From assembly GCA_900551985.1 (NCBI GenBank), contig URYG01000008.1:1-33922 (forward strand): a stretch of DNA of 33,922 nt, read 5' to 3'. The notes under the pieces were generated by a model, which was not told where the DNA came from, did not search any database, and saw nothing but the letters and a program-made list of their open reading frames with translations. The position numbers and the translations under genes were made by a program. Numbering within the stretch: position 1 is the first letter of the stretch; every line of letters starts with the position of its first letter. This document shows, piece after piece, positions 7,914 to 16,737 of the stretch. This stretch comes from an uncultured Prevotella sp. (GTDB lineage Bacteria; Bacteroidota; Bacteroidia; Bacteroidales; Bacteroidaceae).

Positions 7914-10900
7914 TTAGAACTGTACGTTCACTCCGAAGTTGAATGTCCTTGCCATAGGATAGGCTCCATAGTCATAACTGGAGATGCGACTGGATGAATT
8001 GTTGCTCTCTGGCGAGTAGCCTCCGTCGTAGGAGTCAATCATGAACACATTCTCTACGCTGGCACTCAGACGGATATTGTCTATGAATGCTTTCTTAGGC
8101 ATACGCCAGTTGTAGGATAGTGTCACATTCTTTAGCTTGATGAAGTCGCTGCTATAGAGCCAACGGCTGTCGTACTCCTCGTTGATGCCCGAAATCCAGG
8201 CGCAAGGTGTATGTCCATCGCCAGGATCTTCCTCTGAGAACCACATATTCTTCCATTTGCTCAATACATTAATGGATGTACCCATGCCTTGTCGGTCGAA
8301 TGCTCTTCCGATGGCACCATATATCTTTCCGCCAGTCTGTGCCGTGATGAGGAAAGAAGCCGTCCAGTTTTTGTACTTGAAAGTATTGGTCATACCATAG
8401 GTGCAGGATGGCTGCGGATGTCCCATATGTACACGGTCGGCCTCGGTTATCTTGCCATCAGGAACTCCATTAGGACCACTAATATCCCGATAACGAACAG
8501 ATCCTACAACCGACCCCGTTTGGGTAGGGTAGCGTTTTAAATCTTCTTCTGTCTCATATACACCAGCAGCATAATAGAGGTAATATTCTCCGGCTGGGCG
8601 ACCAACTTCGATGACCTGAGTGGAGTTGTCGTAGCCAGTGAATATGGTGGAGTTGGCTCCCAGGTCGATGACTTTGTTTTTGTTCCAAGAGAATTGTAGG
8701 TTTGTGGTCCAGCGCAATTTACCTGTCAGATTCTCAGTCTTCAGCTCAGTCTCGATGCCTGTGTTGCGAATGTTTCCCACGTTGGTGTAGCCCTTGGTGT
8801 AGCCCATGTCTGCTGGCAGCGTGATTTGATAGAGCATATCACGGATGTTCTTCATGTAGAAATCTACCGCTACAGAGATGCGGTTATTGAAGAATCCTAA
8901 GTCGATGCCGGCATTCCAGGAATCCGTCTTCTGCCATCCCAAATCATCATTGGCGGTGCTGCCCGGTATATATCCTGTTGTCAGTTTCCCGTCTTGGCTA
9001 TAGTTGCTGTTGCTCAGTACGCCATACGCCGAATTGCTTGGTATGGAGTTAGAACCATTTACACCATAGCTTATGCGAAGCTTGGCCTGGTTGAGTATCC
9101 ATTCTGGTTTCCAGAATTTCTCGTTGCTGGCTCTCCATGCACCTGAAACGGCAGGGAAGGTACCCCATTTCTTGTTCTTTCCAAAGCGGCTGCTGCCATC
9201 CCTACGGAAACTTGCATTGAGCAAGTAACGGCTATCGTAGCCATATTCTGCACGAGCGAAGTAGGATACCAGACGGTCTTCTGTATTGTAGTTGGCCGAT
9301 ACATTCTTCAGGGTTACGGTGGTCATATCGGAAAAGCCACCGTTTAGAGAATTGTTAGGGTATTGGGTGGCTCCGATGCTATAGGAATTTCCGTCCTTGG
9401 TCATCTCTACTGACCATCCGCCCACCACGTTGAGGTGGTGCTTGCCGAAGTCCTTGTTGTAGGTTGCTGTAGCCTGACCTAGGAACTTATGGCTGCGACT
9501 CCCCGTCCAACTGCCTGTGCTGTAATATCCTTCGGGATAAGAAGCCCAGTATCTGTTGAGTGAACTTGGAGTAAAGCGATGTCGTTCGCTGTTGGAGAAT
9601 AGCCAGCTACCCAAGAGCTCTGCCGTTAGTTCTGGAAGAATCTGGTAGCGTGTAAAGGCTGATGAGCTGATGCGGATTTTCTCGTCGCGATAGCTCGAGT
9701 ACTCCATGTTTGCCACAGGACTGATGGTACTGCTGGCCCAGAGATATTTGCCGTAGGGTTGCGAACTGGTGTAGAGACCAGCGTTGGCTTCAGCCACAGG
9801 TGCTAGCGTTAGCGCTTGTTGTGCGGTATTGTCTTTGCCATCTACGTTACCTCCCTTGGTTACGGTAAATTGCGGTGTCAAGTCGAAGCCCAGGGTAAGT
9901 TTATCCTTGACAGTGGTCTGTGCACTTATCTTGAGGTTGATGCGCTGGAATCCTGTGTTGATGACGATGCCGTCTTGGGTGATATATCCCAAAGATGCAC
10001 GATAGTTGCTCTTCTTGTTGCCGGAAGATATGGAGAGATTGTAGTTTTGAGCGAGTGCGCTTTGGAAGATAGCTTTCTGCCAGTCGATGAGGGCGAGGCC
10101 ACCGTAGTTAGGCATATCCCAGCGTGGGTCGTTCACATAGTTGGCGCTGGCACTGCCTATGATAGCTAATCGTTCGGCGTAACTATCTGTAGCTTTGGCA
10201 CCTTTCAGTCCATATTGGTTTACATAGCGCACGTTGTTAGACTTTTTTCTCCATTCTATCCATTCCTCTGGACTCATGATGTCCATATAGCGTTCGGGGC
10301 TGCTTAGTGAGTAGTCTGCACTGAAGGTGACTCTCGTTTTGCCGTCGTCATTGCCTTTTTTCGAGGTGATGATAACCACTCCATTGGCACCTCGGCTTCC
10401 ATAGATGGCACTAGAGGAGGCATCTTTCAGTACCTCGATGCTTTCGATGTCTTGTGGGTTGATGTTCACGAGGTCGAAGTTTTCGTCCATCGGAACACCA
10501 TCTACCACGAAGAGGGGATTGGAGTTGCCGTTCTCATTGATGGAAGTGGCACCCCGTACGTTGATTTGTACTCCGCTGCCAGGTGCACCACTGGTGGTGC
10601 GTACTTCTACGCCTGCCAATTCTCCTTGCAAGGCACTTGCCACATTGCTCACGGGGCGATCTTTCAGCAGATCGCCCTTAACTTTGGCTACGGCATTGGT
10701 CACGTCACCTTTCTTTACAGAGCCATAGCCGATGACCACCACTTCTTCCATTACCTTGGCATCATCTTTCAGTACTACGTCCATTTTGCCAGGTTTTACT
10801 TTCAGTTTTTCTGTCTTCATTCCTATATAGGAATATTCTAGGACAGTAGTGTTGCTGGGTACTTCGATGGTATATTTGCCATCTATGTCGGTAATAACAC

Positions 10901-11042
10901 CTGTCGTGCCCGCCTTGATGGTTACACCTATCAGAGGCTCGCCATTTTGGTCGGATACGGTGCCTTGTATGGTCTTGGTATTTTGAGCCAAGCCATTGAG
11001 ACTGGCACTTGCTAATATGAGGGTGAATAGTATCTGCTTCAT
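7914..11042 (-). CDS. susC: SusC/RagA-family TonB-dependent oligosaccharide transporter
   Basis: The product (1,042 residues) has a signal peptide (1-19), then an N-terminal carboxypeptidase-regulatory-like domain (about 24-95, IQGTVSDQNGEPLIGVTIKA), a TonB-box region with EEVVVIGYG, a plug domain (VSNVASALQGELAGVEVR, NPLFVVDGVPM, IESIEVLKDASSSAIYGSRG) and a 22-strand barrel ending FNFGVNVQF. All are diagnostic of SusC/RagA. It imports oligosaccharides across the outer membrane using TonB energy, paired with the SusD encoded next. It follows the LRR lipoprotein gene by only 8 bases. Its position last-but-one, after the degradative enzymes, differs from the common susC-susD-first layout. Confidence 0.95.
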   Translation of the reverse strand: MKQILFTLILASASLNGLAQNTKTIQGTVSDQNGEPLIGVTIKAGTTGVITDIDGKYTIEVPSNTTVLEYSYIGMKTEKLKVKPGKMDVVLKDDAKVMEEVVVIGYGSVKKGDVTNAVAKVKGDLLKDRPVSNVASALQGELAGVEVRTTSGAPGSGVQINVRGATSINENGNSNPLFVVDGVPMDENFDLVNINPQDIESIEVLKDASSSAIYGSRGANGVVIITSKKGNDDGKTRVTFSADYSLSSPERYMDIMSPEEWIEWRKKSNNVRYVNQYGLKGAKATDSYAERLAIIGSASANYVNDPRWDMPNYGGLALIDWQKAIFQSALAQNYNLSISSGNKKSNYRASLGYITQDGIVINTGFQRINLKISAQTTVKDKLTLGFDLTPQFTVTKGGNVDGKDNTAQQALTLAPVAEANAGLYTSSQPYGKYLWASSTISPVANMEYSSYRDEKIRISSSAFTRYQILPELTAELLGSWLFSNSERHRFTPSSLNRYWASYPEGYYSTGSWTGSRSHKFLGQATATYNKDFGKHHLNVVGGWSVEMTKDGNSYSIGATQYPNNSLNGGFSDMTTVTLKNVSANYNTEDRLVSYFARAEYGYDSRYLLNASFRRDGSSRFGKNKKWGTFPAVSGAWRASNEKFWKPEWILNQAKLRISYGVNGSNSIPSNSAYGVLSNSNYSQDGKLTTGYIPGSTANDDLGWQKTDSWNAGIDLGFFNNRISVAVDFYMKNIRDMLYQITLPADMGYTKGYTNVGNIRNTGIETELKTENLTGKLRWTTNLQFSWNKNKVIDLGANSTIFTGYDNSTQVIEVGRPAGEYYLYYAAGVYETEEDLKRYPTQTGSVVGSVRYRDISGPNGVPDGKITEADRVHMGHPQPSCTYGMTNTFKYKNWTASFLITAQTGGKIYGAIGRAFDRQGMGTSINVLSKWKNMWFSEEDPGDGHTPCAWISGINEEYDSRWLYSSDFIKLKNVTLSYNWRMPKKAFIDNIRLSASVENVFMIDSYDGGYSPESNNSSSRISSYDYGAYPMARTFNFGVNVQF

Positions 11043-11050
11043 AATGGTTG

Positions 11051-11746
11051 TTATTCTTCTGTGATAGTTTTAAATTGTTTCCAAATCTCTTGTTCCTCGT
11101 AGAGCCATTTGCTTCCTGTAGGGACATACAGCGTAGTTGTACTCATGTACTCTCCAAAGGCATCTTCGGCGGTGGTGGGAGGAGTTGTTGCCTGGATATG
11201 TAATTCCTTTAGTCCGTTACAGTAGCCGAAAGCCAACCTTTCGATGGTCTTTGTCGAGGCTGGCAGTGTGATGGTTTGTAACTTTTTACATTGTCCGAAA
11301 CAAGCTTTCGGTATGATTTCTACTCCTTCCGGTATATTGATGCTGTTGAGCGTTACGCAGTTGCAGAAAGCTCCTTCTCCCAGATAAGTTATACCATAGG
11401 GGAGAGCGATGCTAGTCAGCTCGTTGTTATTGGCAAAAGCCATTTTGTCTATTCCTGTGATGTCGTATGCCCAATGGTCTATTATGACTATCTTAGGTAT
11501 ATCGATGCTGCCTGTGTAGGTTGTTATCTTGGCACTGTTGCTTTCACTTAGGTGAAGAGGTTTGCCTGGGTCGTATGTGACCCAGGCTTCGCCGTTGCCC
11601 TTTTCGCAGATAAACAGCTGGTTGCCCTTTTCTAAAGTGGTTTCCTTGATGGTCTCTTTGAGGGTAAGGTCATTATTGTCAAGGCATGAGCATAAGATGC
11701 TCGTACTTGCCATGATAATGCTTATGATGAGTGAGCTTTTGTTCAT
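11051..11746 (-). CDS. BspA-type leucine-rich-repeat lipoprotein
   Basis: The product is 231 residues. A lipoprotein signal ends in LCSC with Cys21 as the likely lipid anchor, followed by LDNND. From about residue 90 there are BspA/LRR_5 repeats of about 23 residues (IDKMAFANNNELTSIALPYG, LGEGAFCNCVTLNSINIPEG, IPKACFGQCKKLQTITLPAS, IERLAFGYCNGLKELHIQAT). The end, TLYVPTGSKWLYEEQEIWKQF, is the common capping segment of Prevotella/Bacteroides LRR_5 proteins. It sits between a lyase-esterase gene (14 bases upstream) and susC (8 bases downstream), so it is co-transcribed with them. It occupies the place where a surface glycan-binding protein is often encoded, but LRR_5 proteins are better known in adhesion, so a glycan-binding role is inference. 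Confidence 0.85.
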   Translation of the reverse strand: MNKSSLIISIIMASTSILCSCLDNNDLTLKETIKETTLEKGNQLFICEKGNGEAWVTYDPGKPLHLSESNSAKITTYTGSIDIPKIVIIDHWAYDITGIDKMAFANNNELTSIALPYGITYLGEGAFCNCVTLNSINIPEGVEIIPKACFGQCKKLQTITLPASTKTIERLAFGYCNGLKELHIQATTPPTTAEDAFGEYMSTTTLYVPTGSKWLYEEQEIWKQFKTITEE

Positions 11747-11760
11747 AATGAGTATCTTTT

Positions 11761-14406
11761 TTATTTATTTCTGTATTCATCTACCATGTGTCGGTAGTTA
11801 GTGAAGTTATAGCCATATTCACTAGGCTGGACAGGGGCAAGGAAGATAAAAGCTGGTAGCATACCTTCTTTGTCTCGCTTGACTATTAGTTCTTTGGCAT
11901 CCAGACTCTTGAAACTGTTCTTTGTCAATTTCTGGTCGTTGTCCCATTTCTGGGTAGTTGGATTCCAGGAGAAGGAGTTGTTCTTGACAGTGCTGTCCTT
12001 CTTGTTGCCATCGACCATAGACAAGTGTTTGCTGCTCTTGATGGCATCCGAACCGTATGAGAGGCAGTTCTCTAGGATATGTCCATAACCATTTACATTG
12101 CTGTTGCCGTTTTCTGTCCTGTCCTTGCGGTTGGTCATGTTGTAGTTGGCTCCTCCATTTTTGTAGGCAGAGCAGTGGATGAAATGTAGTCCGCCCAGAT
12201 GATGGTTGGCGTAGAAGCCGTTAGCTCTGTTTTCGGCAGATATGCAGTTTTCGGCGATATGCATTGGTGCCTTCTCGAACTTAGTCCTCGCTACTTTTCC
12301 CATGCCATAGCCACCGCATTTGAATCCGTTTCCATCGGCAATCTTCTTGTCTTCGCCGTTGGTTGGGGCCAGTCCGTTCTTATATGCGATGCTATAGAGA
12401 AACTTCACTGGCGCTTGGGCGTTGATGAGGTCGTATCCATCGTCACTGTTATACCAGGCACGGCATCCAATGAAAACATTGTCTTCGCTGTCGAGTGTAC
12501 CTGGGTGGCATCCAAATCCGTCGCTATTGCCTCCCTTGCCATTTTCTGAAACGGTGTCATAATTGTTGTATGCGTCGCAATTGATAAAATAGTTGTGGGC
12601 GCATTTCTTGATGAGGTAAAAGCCTATGCCCATACCGTCGTGGGCTGATATATTCTCCAGTTTGTTGTGTGAGGCATTGAATATTCTGAAGTTTTCACTT
12701 TGGGTATGGTTTGCTTGTGTTACTTGTATTCCAATGCTCTCTACGTTCTTGATGTGGATATAGCTGCCTGTTATCAGGAATCCTGTGATACGGGCATCGG
12801 GCTTTATCTCAGAGAAGTCGAAAACAGGGCGATTGCCTTGTGCGTCCAATAGGCCTATGTAGTTGATGGGCTTTTGGGCTGTTCCGCTCTTGTCGAGTAA
12901 GAATGCCACGGCATACACCTTTTGGTAGTTGGGAGCCATCAGGTCTTTTTCCTTGATTTTGTAAATGCCGGGCATCATATATATGGTGTCGCCAGGTGCT
13001 ACGAGCGATTGCGCTTTGACAAGAGTAGCAAAAGCTCTAGATGAACTTTCGCCGTTACTCTTGTCGTTTCCCGTTGGGGATATATAATATGTTTTCGTAG
13101 TTATGGCCTCTTTGTACGTCTTTTTATTGCCTGCTGCTGTTGGCGTTTCGTTATTACTTGGTCTGCGCTCGATGGTAATATTCTCAGCTTTGGCAGGGCT
13201 TGTCAAGTAAGCTCTCTTGATGCGGAGCTCGGATTTTCCATCGGCAGGGATGAAAGTGATATTCTTTCTGGTGCTAGTGAAGAGGTAGTTGTATCCATTG
13301 CCATCGTGTGAATGTATCTTGCTCACTTTTGCGTTCACTTTGAGCAGATTTTGCTTTTGACGTTTGAATGTCGGTGGCTCGTTGGTGGCTGTCAGTGAAT
13401 ACTCTGTGTTGGGTTTGCCTCTTACGATGACTCCCGTTTGGACAGGTATTACATTACCCACCTTGACAAGTTTTACGAGATGGCTCTCACTGCCGGGGAT
13501 GATGCCGTAGGCTATCAACCCAACTGGTACGGCTAGGTTTTCACCGGAAAGGTTGCCGAACACGGCGTAACCGTCTGCTCCGGTCTTCACCATATAGTAG
13601 TTCCAGTCTTCTTCGGCTGTGTCGGATTCGTTCTTTGGGTCTGCAATAACAGCCACTTTACCTTCATTTTTGGGAAGATTGATTTTCTTGATAGCGATAT
13701 ACTTCTTCAAGATGTTCGCCTTATACATCAGCTGGGCTACCAACTGAGCATTGACCCTTGCACCGAGTTCATTGGTGTGGGTACTGCCACCTGCAGGAAA
13801 GAATTGCTTGCAACCTTGTGGTCCCCATGATTCCATGTATTGTTTGCAGGCTGTAGTAAGGTCGAGACATTGTACCTTTAGGGAGTCTGCTACTTTTTTC
13901 ATGTGGTAAGGATAGTCGTAGGTGTGGTCTTCCTCGTTTACACCATGCGCTTTTCCGTTGTCGATGCGTCCCATACGAGAAATTTGGGTGCCATCGAAAA
14001 GCTTGCGACAGATGGATGTTACCAGAACTGGAGTGGCACCTAGATTACGTGTTTCACTTATAAATTTAGCTAAGTACTCACGATAGACATCGGTAGTTAC
14101 TGACTTCTGGTCATTATGACCGAATTGGATGAGTACCAAGTCTCCTTTCTTGATTTCCTTTTTGGCGTTAGCCCAGAACTTCTTGTAGAAGCTACGTGCG
14201 CTCTCGCCACGGTCGCCCCAGTTTTTCACGGTCATGCCATTGGCGAAATAGTCACCAAATACCTGCCCCCAGCCATACATTCCTTTTTGGTCGGGTTCGT
14301 TTTGGTCGTAGTCTGCCATGGTGGAGTCGCCGATGGTGTGAATTTTGGCATTGGCTGTGACAAGAGCCAGGAATATGATGGATAGAATACAAATTACTCT
14401 TTTCAT
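11761..14406 (-). CDS. CE12-PL9 two-module enzyme: rhamnogalacturonan acetylesterase + PL9 lyase
   Basis: The product has 881 residues. Signal peptide 1-20. Residues 22-235 are a CE12 SGNH esterase: HTIGDSTM with nucleophile Ser28, IQFGHNDQ (GHND 96-99) and GGSTHTNELGARVNA with His210. A middle beta-rich region (about 245-405, including PVQTGVIVRGKPNTEYSLTA) has no family I can name. Residues 439-881 are a PL9 right-handed beta-helix: YYISPTGNDKSNG, NSDGFGCH, NSDDGYDLIN (653-662, calcium-binding Asp) and DGNGFKCGG with Lys696 as the likely catalytic base. It would deacetylate and cut the rhamnogalacturonan backbone. The Asp expected three residues before His210 is Gly207. PL9 also contains pectate lyases, so the exact backbone is inferred. 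The next gene upstream has the same modules in reverse order. Confidence 0.9.
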   Translation of the reverse strand: MKRVICILSIIFLALVTANAKIHTIGDSTMADYDQNEPDQKGMYGWGQVFGDYFANGMTVKNWGDRGESARSFYKKFWANAKKEIKKGDLVLIQFGHNDQKSVTTDVYREYLAKFISETRNLGATPVLVTSICRKLFDGTQISRMGRIDNGKAHGVNEEDHTYDYPYHMKKVADSLKVQCLDLTTACKQYMESWGPQGCKQFFPAGGSTHTNELGARVNAQLVAQLMYKANILKKYIAIKKINLPKNEGKVAVIADPKNESDTAEEDWNYYMVKTGADGYAVFGNLSGENLAVPVGLIAYGIIPGSESHLVKLVKVGNVIPVQTGVIVRGKPNTEYSLTATNEPPTFKRQKQNLLKVNAKVSKIHSHDGNGYNYLFTSTRKNITFIPADGKSELRIKRAYLTSPAKAENITIERRPSNNETPTAAGNKKTYKEAITTKTYYISPTGNDKSNGESSSRAFATLVKAQSLVAPGDTIYMMPGIYKIKEKDLMAPNYQKVYAVAFLLDKSGTAQKPINYIGLLDAQGNRPVFDFSEIKPDARITGFLITGSYIHIKNVESIGIQVTQANHTQSENFRIFNASHNKLENISAHDGMGIGFYLIKKCAHNYFINCDAYNNYDTVSENGKGGNSDGFGCHPGTLDSEDNVFIGCRAWYNSDDGYDLINAQAPVKFLYSIAYKNGLAPTNGEDKKIADGNGFKCGGYGMGKVARTKFEKAPMHIAENCISAENRANGFYANHHLGGLHFIHCSAYKNGGANYNMTNRKDRTENGNSNVNGYGHILENCLSYGSDAIKSSKHLSMVDGNKKDSTVKNNSFSWNPTTQKWDNDQKLTKNSFKSLDAKELIVKRDKEGMLPAFIFLAPVQPSEYGYNFTNYRHMVDEYRNK

Positions 14407-14427
14407 AATCGTTGATGTTTATGTTTT

Positions 14428-16581
14428 TTATTTATAAATGATTTTCTTGTTCCTGTAAATGTATATATGGTTGCGAATAGGCTGGCTCACTCTCGTTCCG
14501 TCGAGGGTATAGTAATGCCCGTCGATAGATTTGCTTGTGTTGATGGTGTGGATGCCAGTGGATGGCGAGCCGCCCAGCTGTAGGATGAGCTCAGACATAT
14601 CTACGAGATTGTCGCTAAGAATATAGTCTGCAAGAATGTTGTTGCTATATAATAAGGTGGCTGCAATTCTTGCGTTGATTCTGGCTCCTTCTTCAGAGGT
14701 GTGAGTGTATCCTCCGTCGAAGAGTCGTTTGGCAGCGATGTCGGTACCGATGCCTTCCAGCAGTTTTTGAGTCTCGGCAGTCATGTCGAGGCATTCTATG
14801 CCTTGTTCCTTTGCCACTTCTTTCATATAGGCAGCGTATTCCTCATGCAGTCCGGTGTTAGCACGATCATCACCCTGCTGTCCTCTCACTTTGCCGTCTT
14901 TCATCAGGTTGCGGCAGATGCTGGTCAGTAGGATTGGCGTTGCCTTCTTGCTCTTAATATTCTTTACCAGAGTGGTGAGGTATTTCTTGTAGTCTTCTGC
15001 TGACAGACTCTTCTCGTCGTTGTGTCCATATTGTATCAGGGCATAGTCGCCGGTCTTGATGTTGTCGCGTGCCTCTTTCCATGTTATGTTACAGCCGTTT
15101 TTGGAGGTGTAGCCTGTGTGCGCCCAGTTGATGACGTTGATTTCTGATGAGAACATCTCGCCAAAGTATTGTCCCCATCCCTTGGTCTTCTCTTCTTCCT
15201 CATAGGTTGACATGGTGGAGTCTCCAAAAAGGTGTATGGTGAGAAGGGTAGGTGTATAGCCTATATTGAAAGTACCGTAGCCATAGTCCTTGCTTCCATC
15301 CTTCAGACGCATGAAGTTGATCACTGGCAGACTGCCGTCGGTGGTTCTAGCCGCCGTCAGCTCGTTAAGGTTGAGGCTGTAGAAGTCGGCATCGCTCAAG
15401 TCATCGTTCACCCAAGTATTTTTGGAGTAAGAAAAAGAGTTGCCTTCTATGGTGCATTGCGCGATGTCGATTGAGGTCGCTATCTTGGTGGAGCCGTAAG
15501 AGATGTTATGGGTAACGATGTGTCCGTATCCATCTACGTCAATGGCGTCTTCCTTCGATTTGCCTTTTCTGTTGACGAAGGAGAAGTTGTAGCCTCCGTT
15601 TTTATAGGCGGAGTTGTGGTCGAATTTCACGCCGCCCAGGTGATGGTTGGTATAAAAGCCATTGGCCTTGTTGCCCACGGAAAGGCAGTGGCTCACTACG
15701 TGCATCGGCACAGAAGAGATTTTCACTTCTTTGCCCATGCCGTAACCGCCTGCTTTGAATCCGTTTCCATCGGCACGCTTGTTGCCGTCTTTGTCGAAAC
15801 CATTGCGATAGGCGATGCAATACTCCACGGTGGCTGCTGACTGACAATTGATGAAGTCGAAGCCGTCGTCGCTGTTTTGCCAAGCTCGGCAATATTCAAA
15901 TCTGTTGCCTTCGCAGTTGGCACTCACGTGGCAGCCGAACCCATCGCTGTTGCCTCCATTGTTCACTGATTGGTTTACGCTGTCGAAGTTATTATAGGCA
16001 TCGCAGTTGCTCAGGGTGTTGTTCGCTGAACTGCCTGTGATATAAAAACCGATACCCATTCCGTCGTGTGCGGCAATATTGTTGAAAATACAGTTCTTGC
16101 CTCCGTTGATGCGGAAATTCTCCGACTGGGTGTTGCTTGATGATTGGGGTACATTGATGCCGATTACCTCGAAGTTGGAGAACTTCAGGTATTTGGCGTG
16201 GATGTAGAATCCTGTGAGTCGTTTGCCTGTCTTGATGGCAGATAGGTCGAATTTGGGGCGATTGCCCTGTGCATCTAAGATACCCTTATATATAATAGGT
16301 GAAGATTCTGTTCCGCTGATGGCGAAATCGAAGATGATGTCCCATACGTTGCTGGATGTTCTGTCCATCATCTCGCTTTCCTTCACCTGGTAGGTGCCGG
16401 GCAGGATGTTGACCACATCACCAGCTTTCACCTTGTTTTGGGCTGTGGCGAGCGAGGCGAAAGGAGTGGATTCGGAAGTGCCATCGTTTTTGTCGTCTCC
16501 CGATGGGGAAATGTAGTAGCTTGTGGCATTGGTTGCCAGAACAGCGAGTGTCAAGGCGATGGATAAAACGAATTTCTTCAT
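14428..16581 (-). CDS. PL9-CE12 two-module enzyme: PL9 lyase + rhamnogalacturonan acetylesterase
   Basis: The product has 717 residues. Signal peptide about 1-20. PL9 occupies about 21-445: YYISPSGDDKNDG, NSDGFGCH (211-218), NSDDGFDFIN (236-245) and DGNGFKAGG with Lys276 as the likely base. CE12 occupies about 447-655: IHLFGDSTM with Ser455, IQYGHNDE (GHND 519-522) and FDGGYTHTSEEGARINA with His627. The canonical Asp three residues before the His is Gly624; Asp622 lies two residues earlier. The last 30 residues (HYYTLDGTRVSQPIRNHIYI and onward) match the short C-terminal tail common on exported Prevotella proteins, perhaps a sorting tail. It lacks the middle domain of the following gene, which starts 21 bases downstream. 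Upstream is a spacer with three phased palindromes. Confidence 0.9.
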   Translation of the reverse strand: MKKFVLSIALTLAVLATNATSYYISPSGDDKNDGTSESTPFASLATAQNKVKAGDVVNILPGTYQVKESEMMDRTSSNVWDIIFDFAISGTESSPIIYKGILDAQGNRPKFDLSAIKTGKRLTGFYIHAKYLKFSNFEVIGINVPQSSSNTQSENFRINGGKNCIFNNIAAHDGMGIGFYITGSSANNTLSNCDAYNNFDSVNQSVNNGGNSDGFGCHVSANCEGNRFEYCRAWQNSDDGFDFINCQSAATVEYCIAYRNGFDKDGNKRADGNGFKAGGYGMGKEVKISSVPMHVVSHCLSVGNKANGFYTNHHLGGVKFDHNSAYKNGGYNFSFVNRKGKSKEDAIDVDGYGHIVTHNISYGSTKIATSIDIAQCTIEGNSFSYSKNTWVNDDLSDADFYSLNLNELTAARTTDGSLPVINFMRLKDGSKDYGYGTFNIGYTPTLLTIHLFGDSTMSTYEEEEKTKGWGQYFGEMFSSEINVINWAHTGYTSKNGCNITWKEARDNIKTGDYALIQYGHNDEKSLSAEDYKKYLTTLVKNIKSKKATPILLTSICRNLMKDGKVRGQQGDDRANTGLHEEYAAYMKEVAKEQGIECLDMTAETQKLLEGIGTDIAAKRLFDGGYTHTSEEGARINARIAATLLYSNNILADYILSDNLVDMSELILQLGGSPSTGIHTINTSKSIDGHYYTLDGTRVSQPIRNHIYIYRNKKIIYK

Positions 16582-16660
16582 AGAGTGAATATTTATAGTG
16601 ACAAATGAGAGAAATGTTTGAGATAGGAACTAGTGTTTCTGAGGCTAGATGAAAGTTCCG

Positions 16661-16717
16661 TTCCGTGACTTGGAATGTATATTCCGTGACACGGAATGGT
16701 GGTTTCGTGTCACGGAA
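16661..16717. promoter_or_regulatory. Three phased palindromes (TTCCGTGACACGGAA type), 21-bp period
   Basis: Three 15-bp imperfect palindromes begin exactly 21 bases apart: TTCCGTGACTTGGAA (16661-16675), TTCCGTGACACGGAA (16682-16696, perfect) and TTTCGTGTCACGGAA (16703-16717). The outer two also pair with each other (CCGTTCCGTGAC with GTCACGGAACGG). They lie in the 156-base spacer between the fimbrillin-like gene and the PL9-CE12 gene. A spacing of two helical turns puts all sites on one DNA face, as for a cooperative dimeric regulator. An RNA structure controlling relative expression, or a local repeat expansion, are alternatives. Confidence 0.7.
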
Positions 16718-16737
16718 CGGAGATTTTCGAGCCTTTT

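Noticed and set aside
16661..16717. A CRISPR array in the 21-bp repeats
   Set aside because: Only three units, each itself palindromic, with 6-base gaps; there are no spacers of CRISPR length and no cas genes.
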